NCBI GenBank assembly: GCA_964432975.1
Contig: CAYSPS010000003.1
Span: 1-64,000 of the forward strand
Direction of reading: 5' to 3'
DNA length: 64,000 nt
DNA from: CAYSPS01 sp964432975
Lineage (GTDB): Bacteria; Babelota; Babeliae; Babelales; UBA12409
This document shows, piece after piece, positions 52,542-61,235 of the stretch. The notes below the pieces were generated by a model that searched no databases, had not been told where the DNA came from, and saw only the letters and a list, made by a program, of their open reading frames with translations. A program made the translations under genes and the position numbers. Position 1 is the stretch's first letter, and the number at the start of each line of letters is the position of its first letter.

Positions 52542-53321
52542 TCAAACTCCAAAGAGAATCATAGCCAAAAAATAATTTGCAATAATAATGGCAATTGAGC
52601 TTATGACCATGCTGTGTGTCGTTGCGCTACCTACGCCACGCGCACCGTCTGTGGCATTAAATCCTTTATAGCAACCAACCCATGAAAATATCAAACCAAA
52701 AATAGCCGATTTAACAAGTCCGCCAAACACATCGTACATACTTACTGTCGATTTTATGTGTGCAAAATAGGTATCAGGTGTGAGGCCCAAAACACTTATT
52801 GAAACGACATAACCGCCCATTATTCCGACCACCATAGTAAAAAGCGCTAAAAATGGCATAACCAAAATGGCGGCTAAAATACGCGGTACAATGAGGTATT
52901 GATAGGGGTTGACACAAAGTGTGCGCAATGCGTCTATTTGTTCGGTGATACACATTGTGCCAAGTTCTGCGGCTATAGATGAGCCAGAGCGCCCGGCGAC
53001 CATGAGTCCAGTAAATACTGGTCCCAGTTCACGAATCATACTAATTGCCACAAGCGCGCCCAATAAATGTTCTCCGCCAAATTTACGAAAACCCTCAAAA
53101 CTTTGCAGTGCAAGCACTGCGCCAGCAAAAGCGCCGGTAATTATTGTTATTGCAAGAGCGTGTACGCCAATGCGATGCATTTGGGTGACAAGTTCTTTTA
53201 CATTTAGACGCGTAGAACTTGCATTTTTAAGCGCAGTGGCCAAAAAAAGTACTGGTGCGCCAATAGTGTTGCACAGCGCAATCGTCACGCGGCCAATCCA
53301 AGTAACGGTTGCAAGTATCAC
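52542..53321 (-). CDS. mlaE: MlaE-type lipid transport permease
   Basis: 259 residues with about five transmembrane segments and the MlaE signatures LALQSFEGFRKFGGEHLLGA, MIRELGPVFTGLMVAGRSGS and SWVGCYKGFNATDGARGVG. It is the integral membrane part of the Mla importer/exporter. It ends 3 bases before mlaF and starts 9 bases after secG, indicating one operon. Confidence 0.94.
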   Translation of the reverse strand: MILATVTWIGRVTIALCNTIGAPVLFLATALKNASSTRLNVKELVTQMHRIGVHALAITIITGAFAGAVLALQSFEGFRKFGGEHLLGALVAISMIRELGPVFTGLMVAGRSGSSIAAELGTMCITEQIDALRTLCVNPYQYLIVPRILAAILVMPFLALFTMVVGIMGGYVVSISVLGLTPDTYFAHIKSTVSMYDVFGGLVKSAIFGLIFSWVGCYKGFNATDGARGVGSATTHSMVISSIAIIIANYFLAMILFGV

Positions 53322-53330
53322 AAAGAACTC

Positions 53331-53648
53331 TTAATCAATTGGTTCATCAGGTGGTGGAACGGGTGCATGACGAGTTGGTGCGCTTGGGGTTCGCAGCATC
53401 GCAGTGGTGCCACCCGCAATTTTTGTTTTCCAAATTGCTAAACCTAAAGAGCCAAGAATAAGTATTGCACCCAAGCCCCACGTAATTTTTTGGAAAATGT
53501 CTTGTCCGCCGCTACCACCAAACAACATTTGATTGCCACCGCCCAAATTTCCTAATCCAAGACTACCCTTGCCTTTTTGTACAAGAATCAAGAGAATCAT
53601 GAGCAATGTGCTTAATGCAAGTAGAAATGATAATAAGCCAAAAATCAT
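53331..53648 (-). CDS. secG: Preprotein translocase subunit SecG
   Basis: 105 residues. Two transmembrane helices flank the conserved cytoplasmic loop QKGKGSLGLGNLGGGNQMLFG, followed by a Pro-rich C-terminal tail. It assists SecYE in protein export. It heads the run secG-mlaE-mlaF-hisS. Confidence 0.93.
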   Translation of the reverse strand: MIFGLLSFLLALSTLLMILLILVQKGKGSLGLGNLGGGNQMLFGGSGGQDIFQKITWGLGAILILGSLGLAIWKTKIAGGTTAMLRTPSAPTRHAPVPPPDEPID

Positions 53649-53749
53649 ACAAGCGTCCTTTATTTTCAGTCTTGAGGGCTCTTTTTTAGTATAGCCAAAA
53701 ATGCAATTTTGAGAACGTATGTAAGCTTTCTATTATCTTTGAGCTCATT

Positions 53750-54460
53750 TTACGCAGCTACGGTTTTTTCTTTGTTGTTTTTTGGCGTGTTGCTTTTTGC
53801 TTCGTTATTTTTGACGGTACTCTTTTTGCTTGCTTCTTTTTTTGCTAATTCCGTTTTAATGAGTGCGCTTAACTCATCACTTGCATCAACGCGTTGAGAG
53901 TAAGCCAAAATGCCACCGCTTTTTTCAAAAATAATATTGAGTGTATCGCTGTTGTCTACCACTTTTTGTGCATATTGATGCAATTCTTGGAAAACTTTAA
54001 AGCGCGTTTTCATTTCTTCTTCTTGTAATTGCTTGTTAGATCGTTGTACTTTGAGTTGCGCTTTTTGATTTTTATCTTCTAATTCTTCTTGTTTCTTTTT
54101 GAATGCATCGGGTGATAAAGTTGTTGCTTTTGCTTTTAAGCTGGCTTCTTCTTTTTGAATCTCTACACCCAGATCTTTGATTTCATTTTGCAAGCTTTGT
54201 TGTAATTTGAGTAATTCTTGTACAGGTTCTCTATCGAGTTGTGTTTCGGCAATAACTTTTTGTGCATCAATAACAACATAATTTCGTTGGCTTTGAGGCA
54301 ATCTAGCTGGCTTTTGGGCAACTACATCTGACGCGCTCGAGCTCGCCGTTTTTGCGGCAGTTATAGCAGGCGTGCTTGAAGCTATTTTCGTGACGTCATC
54401 TTGGGCACATAGTTGTGCTGATGTAAGTAACATAAGTGAAAAATAAAAAATGCGTTTCAT
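53750..54460 (-). CDS. skp: OmpH/Skp-family periplasmic chaperone
   Basis: 236 residues. A signal peptide (MKRIFYFSLMLLTSAQLCA) and a low-complexity Ser/Ala linker lead into the OmpH core: VIDAQKVIAETQ, a long coiled coil (LQNEIKDLGVEIQKEEASLK), and the terminal DNSDTLNIIFEKSGGILAYS. A Lys/Asn-rich tail is added. Skp holds unfolded barrel proteins on the way to BamA, which fits the Omp85 and barrel-like proteins nearby. Confidence 0.85.
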   Translation of the reverse strand: MKRIFYFSLMLLTSAQLCAQDDVTKIASSTPAITAAKTASSSASDVVAQKPARLPQSQRNYVVIDAQKVIAETQLDREPVQELLKLQQSLQNEIKDLGVEIQKEEASLKAKATTLSPDAFKKKQEELEDKNQKAQLKVQRSNKQLQEEEMKTRFKVFQELHQYAQKVVDNSDTLNIIFEKSGGILAYSQRVDASDELSALIKTELAKKEASKKSTVKNNEAKSNTPKNNKEKTVAA

Positions 54461-54599
54461 GATATTCCTTTATACCTAAATCCATGCATGAAAAGAACGC
54501 ATTTATCGTATCATGGGTTGCTGAGTGCGTCAATTGCAGAAGACTCTTTTAGTTGTTGTATTTCGTGCATGATGCGCGACATTATGGTACTCAGTGTCT

Positions 54600-55145
54600 T
54601 TAGGCTCTAAAAAATTTTATCGCTAGATAGAGTATGGCACCACCAAGAGCGCACGTCGTGGTAGTAATTTGTTCTATGTTTTGGCGCAAGATAGATATAT
54701 CTACTTGCCGTACGGCATCGCGGGAACTCAAATGGTTTATGCGCTCAAGAATGGTTATCCAATAAACACGAAACCATGGGGCTGGTGAAAAAGAATTGCC
54801 CAACAGTGAAGTTGGGGGAAAAGTAAAGATGATTTCGTCAACTGATTGAGCTTGATGAAGTAAGAAATCGACGGCCCAACCAGTTATATCTTCATGCACA
54901 TGAGGAGACGCTTCTCTGAATGCTATTGCAACTATGTGACATCCGCTATTATTGGCTTGTTCAAGAGCTGTGGCAAATTCATCATGGTCGTGCGGCGTTC
55001 TTATGCTTTTACAACGCCTTTGTATGGACGGTGTGCCTGTGGCAAGCGATATTTTTTTGCCATTTGCCAATGTAAAATGTTGCGCTTTAAATGCAAGAAG
55101 AGGCGTGGTAAATAAACAGCATGCAATAATTAATCTTTTAAACAT
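54600..55145 (-). CDS. Secreted protein with C-terminal membrane helix
   Basis: 181 residues. A signal peptide (MFKRLIIACCLFTTPLLAF) precedes a soluble domain with strand-like hydrophobic blocks (GCHIVAIAFREA, VDEIIFTFPPTSL). The C-terminal hydrophobic stretch TTTTCALGGAILYLAIKFF ends just before the stop. No family recognised. It would be anchored in the inner membrane facing the periplasm. Confidence 0.6.
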   Translation of the reverse strand: MFKRLIIACCLFTTPLLAFKAQHFTLANGKKISLATGTPSIQRRCKSIRTPHDHDEFATALEQANNSGCHIVAIAFREASPHVHEDITGWAVDFLLHQAQSVDEIIFTFPPTSLLGNSFSPAPWFRVYWITILERINHLSSRDAVRQVDISILRQNIEQITTTTCALGGAILYLAIKFFRA

Positions 55146-55296
55146 GATAACCTTCCAACAAAAAACATAATAAGCGCAAGGAACACTTTAGTATATTAGC
55201 ATAGAAATGTGTATTTGGCAATTGAATTGCGGTATTTGTTATGTAAGGTTCGCTCGTCGATGCATTTGGCTTTACCGAAACAATCGGGAGGACGGG

Positions 55297-55356
55297 ATGA
55301 ATGAAGTTAATTCTTCATTATACGTGAGAACAGAACCGATTGTGTTTCATGCATGA
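55297..55356 (+). CDS. Short upstream reading frame before the phosphoribosyltransferase
   Basis: A 19-codon frame with a very good ribosome site (GGGAGG, 6 bases before the ATG). It overlaps an inverted repeat AATGAAG/CTTCATT (55300-55319). The gene that follows starts at 55398. It may be a leader peptide or a chance frame. It shows no runs of one amino acid. Confidence 0.3.
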   Translation: MNEVNSSLYVRTEPIVFHA

Positions 55357-55397
55357 CGCGATACACTAACGTGAGTGTTGATTATCAGGAGAGCGTG

Positions 55398-56057
55398 ATG
55401 TTTAAAGATCGTACTGAGGCAGGCCGCGAGTTGGCTGCGTTATTAAGAACCAAAGTTGAGCCACCAGTTGTGGTACTTGCGGTTGTGCGTGGCGGCGTTG
55501 TTGTTGGTGTTGAAGTGGCGCGTGCGTTTGAGGCACCATTTGATATTTGTTTGGTTAAAAAAATAGGTGCGCCATTTAATCCAGAATTTGCGATTGGTGC
55601 CGTTTCTTTAGATGCATATGATATTGCTCCAGAATATAATACGCCTGATATACGCATATATGTGCAGCAAGAAGTTGCGCGCATGCAAGAATTGCTGCGT
55701 ACGCGTGCACGCGAATATCGTCAAGGTCATTCCGAGGTTTGCGTGGCAGGCAGCAATGTTGTCATTGTTGATGACGGTGTTGCTACCGGTCGTACATTTT
55801 TGGCTGCCATCAAAAGTGTTGCTCATCAAAAACCTAAAAGGATTATTGCTGCAAGCCCCGTCATGTCAAGCGACGCTTTTGAGGTGCTTGCGCAGGCTGC
55901 AGATAGCGTAATAAGCGTGTTGGTGCCCGAATCTTTGTATGCGATCGGTGCGTTTTATCAAGATTTTCATCAACTTTCTGATCAGGAAGTGAAAGATATA
56001 TTAACTCATTATTGGAAGTCTCATGATGCGGGGCATGCGTCTGGTAAAATAACATGA
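55398..56057 (+). CDS. Phosphoribosyltransferase-family protein
   Basis: 219 residues; the ATG at 55398 has AGGAGA 7 bases upstream. It begins MFKDRTEAGRELAALL. The PRPP-binding loop is NVVIVDDGVATGRTF near residue 115. Its exact substrate is unclear; relatives are purine/pyrimidine salvage or regulatory PRTases. It stands 7 bases before the PRPP synthetase gene, which suggests that the two act on the same metabolite. Confidence 0.82.
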   Translation: MFKDRTEAGRELAALLRTKVEPPVVVLAVVRGGVVVGVEVARAFEAPFDICLVKKIGAPFNPEFAIGAVSLDAYDIAPEYNTPDIRIYVQQEVARMQELLRTRAREYRQGHSEVCVAGSNVVIVDDGVATGRTFLAAIKSVAHQKPKRIIAASPVMSSDAFEVLAQAADSVISVLVPESLYAIGAFYQDFHQLSDQEVKDILTHYWKSHDAGHASGKIT

Positions 56058-56064
56058 GGGCGGT

Positions 56065-56910
56065 ATGAAAATTTTTTATACACCATCGGCACAGCATTTA
56101 GCACCATTAATTGGAACCCCTGGCAATTATACGCTGCGCATGTTTAATGATGGTGAATTTTTTGTACGTCTTGATGAAGATATTGCAGGCCAACATGTTG
56201 GGGTTGTTACGGCAACAAATGCGCCGGCACGTCACATGATTCAATTACTATTTTTGCTTGATGCTCTTTATCAGCAACAGGCAAAAATTACGCTCGTTTT
56301 TACTTATTTTGGCTATCAACGACAAGATCATCCTAAGCCGATGGTTGCGCGTGCTGCTGCAGTAGTGAGCAATTGTTTTAAACAATTTACTTTTGAGCGT
56401 GTGTTTATTGTGCATCCGCATAGTGCGCGTTTGCAAAATTATTTGGAATTTCAGTCAATTATGCCATTTAATGTATACATTCCATTTATTAAGCAATTAT
56501 CACCCGATGTTATTATTGCGCCTGATCAGGGCGCAACGTCTGCGTGTATGTATCTTGCGCAACAGGCTGGCATTGCCTATGGTTTTATACAAAAAGAACG
56601 CCAACAAGCAAGCGCAGTGCAAGTCTGTCAGGTGCATGCTGAAGTTGCTCAAAAAGATGTATTGTTATTTGATGATATTGTAAGTACGGCACATACTATT
56701 ACGCAAGTGGCGATTGTGCTTCGTGAGAATGGTGCGCGTCGTATTCACGCACTTGTTACGCATAACTTGCTTAATGCGCGCTCTGCTCAGCGTATAGAGG
56801 CGAGTCCGCTTGAAAATTTATGGGTTTCAAATACGCTTGCGCCAGTTCATGCATATGCACGCGTGCAGGTGCTTGATATCAGTTCCTGTATTGCGAAATT
56901 ATTTGTGTAG
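56065..56910 (+). CDS. prs: Ribose-phosphate pyrophosphokinase
   Basis: 281 residues, shorter than the usual 310-320. It shows FNDGEFFVRLDED, YFGYQRQDHPKP (ATP loop), the flexible-loop KER in IQKERQQAS, and the PRPP motif LLFDDIVSTAHTI. It makes PRPP from ribose 5-phosphate and ATP, the product of rpiB. GAGGGCGG serves as ribosome site. The 3' end overlaps the convergent membrane protein by 12 bases. Confidence 0.88.
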   Translation: MKIFYTPSAQHLAPLIGTPGNYTLRMFNDGEFFVRLDEDIAGQHVGVVTATNAPARHMIQLLFLLDALYQQQAKITLVFTYFGYQRQDHPKPMVARAAAVVSNCFKQFTFERVFIVHPHSARLQNYLEFQSIMPFNVYIPFIKQLSPDVIIAPDQGATSACMYLAQQAGIAYGFIQKERQQASAVQVCQVHAEVAQKDVLLFDDIVSTAHTITQVAIVLRENGARRIHALVTHNLLNARSAQRIEASPLENLWVSNTLAPVHAYARVQVLDISSCIAKLFV

Positions 56911-57282
56911 AAATCTTAATGGAAATGTTACGACGTCGGTAATTTGCGTTCCGAGCGCACGAATTTTGCCAACCAAAAATGCGTGAGAAATTTCTTTGTG
57001 GAATACGAACAAGAGAAATGCGCTACAGATGAAGACCGCTTCAACAAAGAGTGGCACGAAGGCGATAGCAATACTTGTGCGATACCAGCGCATGGTAAGC
57101 GCAAAAAGCGAACATAAAAAGCAGCCGGTTGTTAGTGCCATGATGCGTGCCAAAATAAGTTCAACTTTGACGTTTTGTGTGAGAAGCGCAAGCTGCTCTG
57201 GTAAATATGCCTTTAAAAGAAACGGCGCATATGCGATGGCATACAAACAAAAGATTAAGAGTATAAAAATAAATTTTTTCAT
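56899..57282 (-). CDS. Small membrane protein
   Basis: 127 residues from the ATG at 57282, which has GAGGAG 7 bases upstream. Three hydrophobic segments (FIFILLIFCLYAIAYAPFLL, IMALTTGCFLCSLFALTM, AIAFVPLFVEAVFICSAFLLFVF) form a helical membrane protein. No family recognised. It is the last gene of a four-gene minus-strand run with the ligase fusion and acpS, so a link with lipid metabolism is possible. Confidence 0.6.
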   Translation of the reverse strand: MKKFIFILLIFCLYAIAYAPFLLKAYLPEQLALLTQNVKVELILARIMALTTGCFLCSLFALTMRWYRTSIAIAFVPLFVEAVFICSAFLLFVFHKEISHAFLVGKIRALGTQITDVVTFPLRFLHK

Positions 57283-57304
57283 AAAATAGCTCCTCGATTT
57301 TATT

Positions 57305-59776
57305 CTATAAGTCACTGAGTGCACGTTGAATTTCTTTTGTCGCGGAACTTGCAGGCGTAGTACGTGGAAATGTCAATGGTGTTCCAATAAATACTTTCAC
57401 CGTGCCGCGAGAACGTGGTATGAATGTATCGTACGGAAAAATTTGCTGAGCGCCATAAATACGGATAGGTATAATCGTTGCGCCCATTTGTGTTGCAAAT
57501 ACACCAGTGCCTTCTTTAAGTTGACTTAAATTTCCGTCCAGGCTGATTTTTCCTTCGGGAAAAACTACAACACTGTAGCCTTGATCAAGCATTTGCCCCG
57601 TATTTTCAAGTCCGCTTCTAATTGCTTGATTTTCTTGGCGTGGTAGTGAAAAGCAATTAAATACCAAATCTGCAAGCCATGCTGCATACCAATATGTGTC
57701 GTAAATGACATCTTGCGCGCCAGCAAAAGATAATTGATAGCGCCAACTGCGTGGCAGTGCACGTGCAACAATGACTGGGTCCCAATTGCTCAAGTGTGTT
57801 GGCATAAAAATAACCGGGCCACGTACATTATGAAGATTACTCAGACCATATACCTGTACGCGCATGAATAATTTTGAAAAAAGTAAAAATGGTTCTTGCA
57901 GAAGAATGCGTAAAAATTTTGCCCATGCTGTTCGCGGCCAATGTGCAAGTTGTGTACTTGGTGCAATTGGTTCTTTTTTATCCAAAATGATTTGAAGCTC
58001 TTGAACCGTGAGCTTGGGCGTAATTACTGATTCATCGATAATAACGTGCATGTCTTGTTCAAGGCGCGCAACAAGTTCAACACGCTTGAGTGAATCAAGC
58101 TTTAAATCGCGTACAAGGCTACTATCTGTACGAATGCTTCCTGCGGGAATATTGGTGATTTGTGCAAGCAAGCGTATGAGCGGGTTTTTATGCTGATGTT
58201 CAGGTCCCTGAGTATGTTTGCCTTGGAGAAACGCGCGAACAATTTCTTTTTTTACTTTGCGTGTGGCAGAGCGTGGAAAATCTTGTTCGTGCCATACGGT
58301 CCAACCAGTAATTTGTTGGTAGCTGGCAAGTTTTTTATTGGCCATAGTAATAATTTCTTCTGTATCGGGTGCATCTTGTGTAAGTAAAAGAACGGCATGG
58401 ATTTCTACGGAACCACCTGGTTGTTCCAATCCGATAATTGTGCTGTCTTTGACACCGGGCGTTCTATTCAGTACTTCTTCAACATCTTCGGGAAAAACAT
58501 TTTGACCGCCAGGTCCTAAAATCATATATTTTTTGCGTCCACGCAAAAAGAGAAAATGATCTTGATTGAAAACTCCCATGTCGCCGGTTTTGAACCAATG
58601 ATCTTCGGTGAATGCGAGTTTAGTTTGCTCTGAATTTTGATAGTAGCCCTGAAAAACATTTGGGCCTTTGACGAGAATTTCTCCATCTTCAGTAATTTTG
58701 ACATGTACGTTTTTTATGGGCTTGCCGACCGAGCCAAAACGGTGGACCGTATACGTATTTATGGTGACAATTGGCGATGTTTCGGTAAGACCATATCCTT
58801 GTAAAATGATAATGCCAATGGTATTCCACCAGCGTTCGAGTTCAGGATCAAGTGGTGCGCCGCCACTGGCAATAGTATCAAGTTTGCCGCCAAAGTTTTT
58901 TAAAATAGCGCGAAATAAGATATTTCTTGCAAGCCATCGTGATTTAAATACATGCGCAATGGAAAAGATTTTGTTAAAAAGCCATGAAAAGCGCGATTTT
59001 TGTATGTGTGCATTGATGCGTGAACGAATGATTTGCAAAAATTCAGGCACCCCAACCATTTTGGTGATGCGATATTGGTGCATAAGATCGGCGATCATTG
59101 CCGGTGAATGGGCATAGATAATATGAATGCCTTTATAAATGGGTAAAAGCATGCCAACCGTTTGTTCTAAAATATGGCTTAATGGTAATATTGACAAAAT
59201 ACGATCGTGTTCTGGATCGGTAGGGATGAGGTGAGCAACGCTCGTGACATTTGAGGTTAAATTTGCATGCGTTAGTAATGAGCCTTTAGGATCGCCAGTG
59301 GTTCCAGATGTGTATAAAATTTCAGCGATATCAGATTCTTGAATGTTTATTTTTTCATATTTTTGTGGATCGTAATCAATCAAGAGTTCATCAAGAAAAT
59401 CAATATCAATGATGCGCACACTGCGTTCAAGTGAGACGTTGAAAAGACGGTGTTTAAAGAAAATACGCGCTTGTGTTTGGCGTATGGTTTTGTGTACAAA
59501 TTCTGGCGTACTTTGCACGTTGAGTGGCACTATGCGGCATGCGCGCATAAGTGTGCCAAAAAAAACAATCACCCAAAACGGTGAATTGGGCGCAAGAAGT
59601 ACGACATTTTCACCTGGTGTAATACCAGATTCTTGTAAAAGTACGGCACATCGCTGCGCAAGATCATAGAGCTCTTTATATGAAATAGTGTATGTTCGGT
59701 AGCCGCGCTTGATAGTCATTGCCGGGTGGTTTGGTAGCGCGCGTGCGGTTTTATGTAAAAGGTCAATGAGGGTCAT
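57305..59776 (-). CDS. Acyl-ligase / acyl-carrier / acyltransferase fusion
   Basis: 823 residues in three parts. Residues 1-515 are an AMP-forming acyl ligase with YTSGTTGDPKG (155-165) and the LQGYGLTETSP motif. Residues about 535-600 form a carrier domain with the phosphopantetheine serine in LKLDSLKRVEL (Ser562). Residues 630-823 are a PlsC-type acyltransferase with HLSNWD (661-666, the HX4D motif) and FPEG (739-742). It resembles E. coli Aas (ligase plus acyltransferase) but with a built-in carrier. It may activate fatty acids and pass them to lysophospholipid or another acceptor. acpS lies next to it, which would load the carrier. Confidence 0.88.
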   Translation of the reverse strand: MTLIDLLHKTARALPNHPAMTIKRGYRTYTISYKELYDLAQRCAVLLQESGITPGENVVLLAPNSPFWVIVFFGTLMRACRIVPLNVQSTPEFVHKTIRQTQARIFFKHRLFNVSLERSVRIIDIDFLDELLIDYDPQKYEKINIQESDIAEILYTSGTTGDPKGSLLTHANLTSNVTSVAHLIPTDPEHDRILSILPLSHILEQTVGMLLPIYKGIHIIYAHSPAMIADLMHQYRITKMVGVPEFLQIIRSRINAHIQKSRFSWLFNKIFSIAHVFKSRWLARNILFRAILKNFGGKLDTIASGGAPLDPELERWWNTIGIIILQGYGLTETSPIVTINTYTVHRFGSVGKPIKNVHVKITEDGEILVKGPNVFQGYYQNSEQTKLAFTEDHWFKTGDMGVFNQDHFLFLRGRKKYMILGPGGQNVFPEDVEEVLNRTPGVKDSTIIGLEQPGGSVEIHAVLLLTQDAPDTEEIITMANKKLASYQQITGWTVWHEQDFPRSATRKVKKEIVRAFLQGKHTQGPEHQHKNPLIRLLAQITNIPAGSIRTDSSLVRDLKLDSLKRVELVARLEQDMHVIIDESVITPKLTVQELQIILDKKEPIAPSTQLAHWPRTAWAKFLRILLQEPFLLFSKLFMRVQVYGLSNLHNVRGPVIFMPTHLSNWDPVIVARALPRSWRYQLSFAGAQDVIYDTYWYAAWLADLVFNCFSLPRQENQAIRSGLENTGQMLDQGYSVVVFPEGKISLDGNLSQLKEGTGVFATQMGATIIPIRIYGAQQIFPYDTFIPRSRGTVKVFIGTPLTFPRTTPASSATKEIQRALSDL

Positions 59777-59837
59777 GCACGTCCCTTAGTTTTTCAGAAA
59801 TTATTGCCAAAAGCTTACTATGAAAGCATCGCTAAAC

Positions 59838-60176
59838 TCAAGATGCCACCGTGGTTTGTATGAGCGCATAGGCGATTGCGTAATCTCCCGCATGCGCAAT
59901 GCTGATATCGATAATTGTGGCATTATATGGCTGGCAAAAGTTTCCTGTCGGTTTGCCACTCGGTTGGTGCGTGATTTCTATATCATGCCATGGCACGAGA
60001 TGTCCAATTGCTTTGATAATGCTTTCTTTGGCGGCAAATATACCAGCGCGTGAATGAATTTCACTGCTGTATGCAAGCTCATGACGCGTAAAAAGTTGTT
60101 CTAAAATTTTACCCTGCGATTGGTGCACACACTGTTGAAATGTGGGTATATGTACGATGTCACAACCAATGCGCAC
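59838..60176 (-). CDS. acpS: Holo-acyl-carrier-protein synthase
   Basis: 112 residues from a GTG at 60176, chosen because the protein then starts MRIGCDIVHI, the usual N-terminus of AcpS, 7 bases after the upstream stop. Longer in-frame starts reach 60245. Magnesium-binding residues are visible in GCDIVHI and in AAKESIIKAIG. It transfers the 4'-phosphopantetheine arm of CoA to a carrier serine. Its place beside the ligase-carrier-acyltransferase fusion points to that protein as a target. Confidence 0.85.
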   Translation of the reverse strand: MRIGCDIVHIPTFQQCVHQSQGKILEQLFTRHELAYSSEIHSRAGIFAAKESIIKAIGHLVPWHDIEITHQPSGKPTGNFCQPYNATIIDISIAHAGDYAIAYALIQTTVAS

Positions 60177-60183
60177 GTTTTGG

Positions 60184-60618
60184 TTATGGTCTGCGTTCTT
60201 GCACGACAGCAAGTCTGACTCCATCAAGGGCTTTTGCACGTTCAATCAAATCAGGCGAAAAATAGTTTGCCATATTTTGCATTTTTCTTGCTAAAAAGCG
60301 CAAAAACTGTGCTGAAAATTTATAGCCTGCATGTACAAAATGGCGCGTACCCTTGGCTAATATTGCGCCGACTGCGTAACTAGCGGTGATGCTTGCTTCA
60401 TCTTGTTTAAATATGAGACATGCAATTGCACCAGCTCCAGCGCCAACAATATTGTTTTTTACGTAAGCGCGTGTAAAAGCATTAGCGCAAAAACCTATGG
60501 TAGCGCCAATGCACGCAGAGCTATGTGCTTTTAAAATTTGCGATAAGTCGTATGCTTCTGTTTTCGTGAACATTAAAAACAAAAGACACAAAAAAGTTAG
60601 GGTTTTTTTTCTAACCAT
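60184..60618 (-). CDS. Secreted or membrane protein of unknown function
   Basis: 144 residues from the ATG at 60618, with GGAGGA 7 bases upstream. A signal peptide (RKKTLTFLCLLFLMFTKTEA) is followed by two glycine/alanine-rich hydrophobic stretches (SSACIGATIGFCANAFTRAY and IVGAGAGAIACLIF) of the kind that form glycine-zipper hairpins. No family recognised. It heads the operon with acpS and the acyl-ligase fusion. Confidence 0.6.
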   Translation of the reverse strand: MVRKKTLTFLCLLFLMFTKTEAYDLSQILKAHSSACIGATIGFCANAFTRAYVKNNIVGAGAGAIACLIFKQDEASITASYAVGAILAKGTRHFVHAGYKFSAQFLRFLARKMQNMANYFSPDLIERAKALDGVRLAVVQERRP

Positions 60619-60734
60619 GACATATTCCTCCATAACAAGAAATTTAAAGTAAGAGCATGAGCTCACATTATTCTTTAAAGTTTATTTAATTAATGATAGC
60701 ATAAAAGGGTAAAAACGTCAATTTCGGAATCGAT

Positions 60735-60759
60735 ATGGGGACGGCTTGGCCGTCCCCAT
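60735..60759. terminator. Hairpin downstream of the secreted-protein gene pair
   Basis: ATGGGGACGG and CCGTCCCCAT form a strong 10-bp stem around a 5-base loop. It lies after the stop at 60771 on the minus strand. No T run follows, so it may be a transcript-end stabiliser rather than a classical terminator. Confidence 0.5.
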
Positions 60760-60770
60760 TGGTTGACAGG

Positions 60771-61235
60771 TTATACAACGCTCAGTTCTTGTGCTCCGGA
60801 AACGGGTTCAATATTTGGTTGTCCATTTTCATCAATATGCAAGCTGAGTTCGGCTTCATCTTTATCAAGACAATAGGTTGTATATGTTTTTTCACTTGGT
60901 TGTGGGAGTGGTTGCCCCGTCCAGGTTTGAACGCTTTGTGGAACAGAGGCGCATTCGCCAGCCGATTCTGGACCGTAAAGAACAAAGATGGGTTTGCCAT
61001 CTCCCTTAAGTGGTGCGACGATGAGGGTAGAGCCTCGTTCAAGATTGATCCAATGCTCGAGATTTTTTGTTGTTCCGGCTGGCACGAGGATTTTATATGA
61101 TTCTTCAGCAAAAATTGCTTCATAAAGCGTGTCATAGGTATTATTAACAATTGATACAAGATATGTTGCCGGAAGGGCGCGAAGAGCGTGCGTGCATATC
61201 AGCATGCTTACCAAGGCAGTTTTATGCATAATCAT
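60771..61235 (-). CDS. Secreted protein, paralogue of the next gene
   Basis: 154 residues with a signal peptide (TALVSMLICTHALRALPA). The mature part opens SIVNNTYDTLYEAIFAEE and later has ERGSTLIVAPLKGDGKPIF, followed by an acidic C-terminal segment. The opening resembles IFINHTNDTYTVFQRA of the upstream gene, so the two look like diverged duplicates with a beta-sandwich-like pattern. The ATG overlaps the upstream stop by 4 bases. Function unknown. Confidence 0.6.
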   Translation of the reverse strand: MIMHKTALVSMLICTHALRALPATYLVSIVNNTYDTLYEAIFAEESYKILVPAGTTKNLEHWINLERGSTLIVAPLKGDGKPIFVLYGPESAGECASVPQSVQTWTGQPLPQPSEKTYTTYCLDKDEAELSLHIDENGQPNIEPVSGAQELSVV

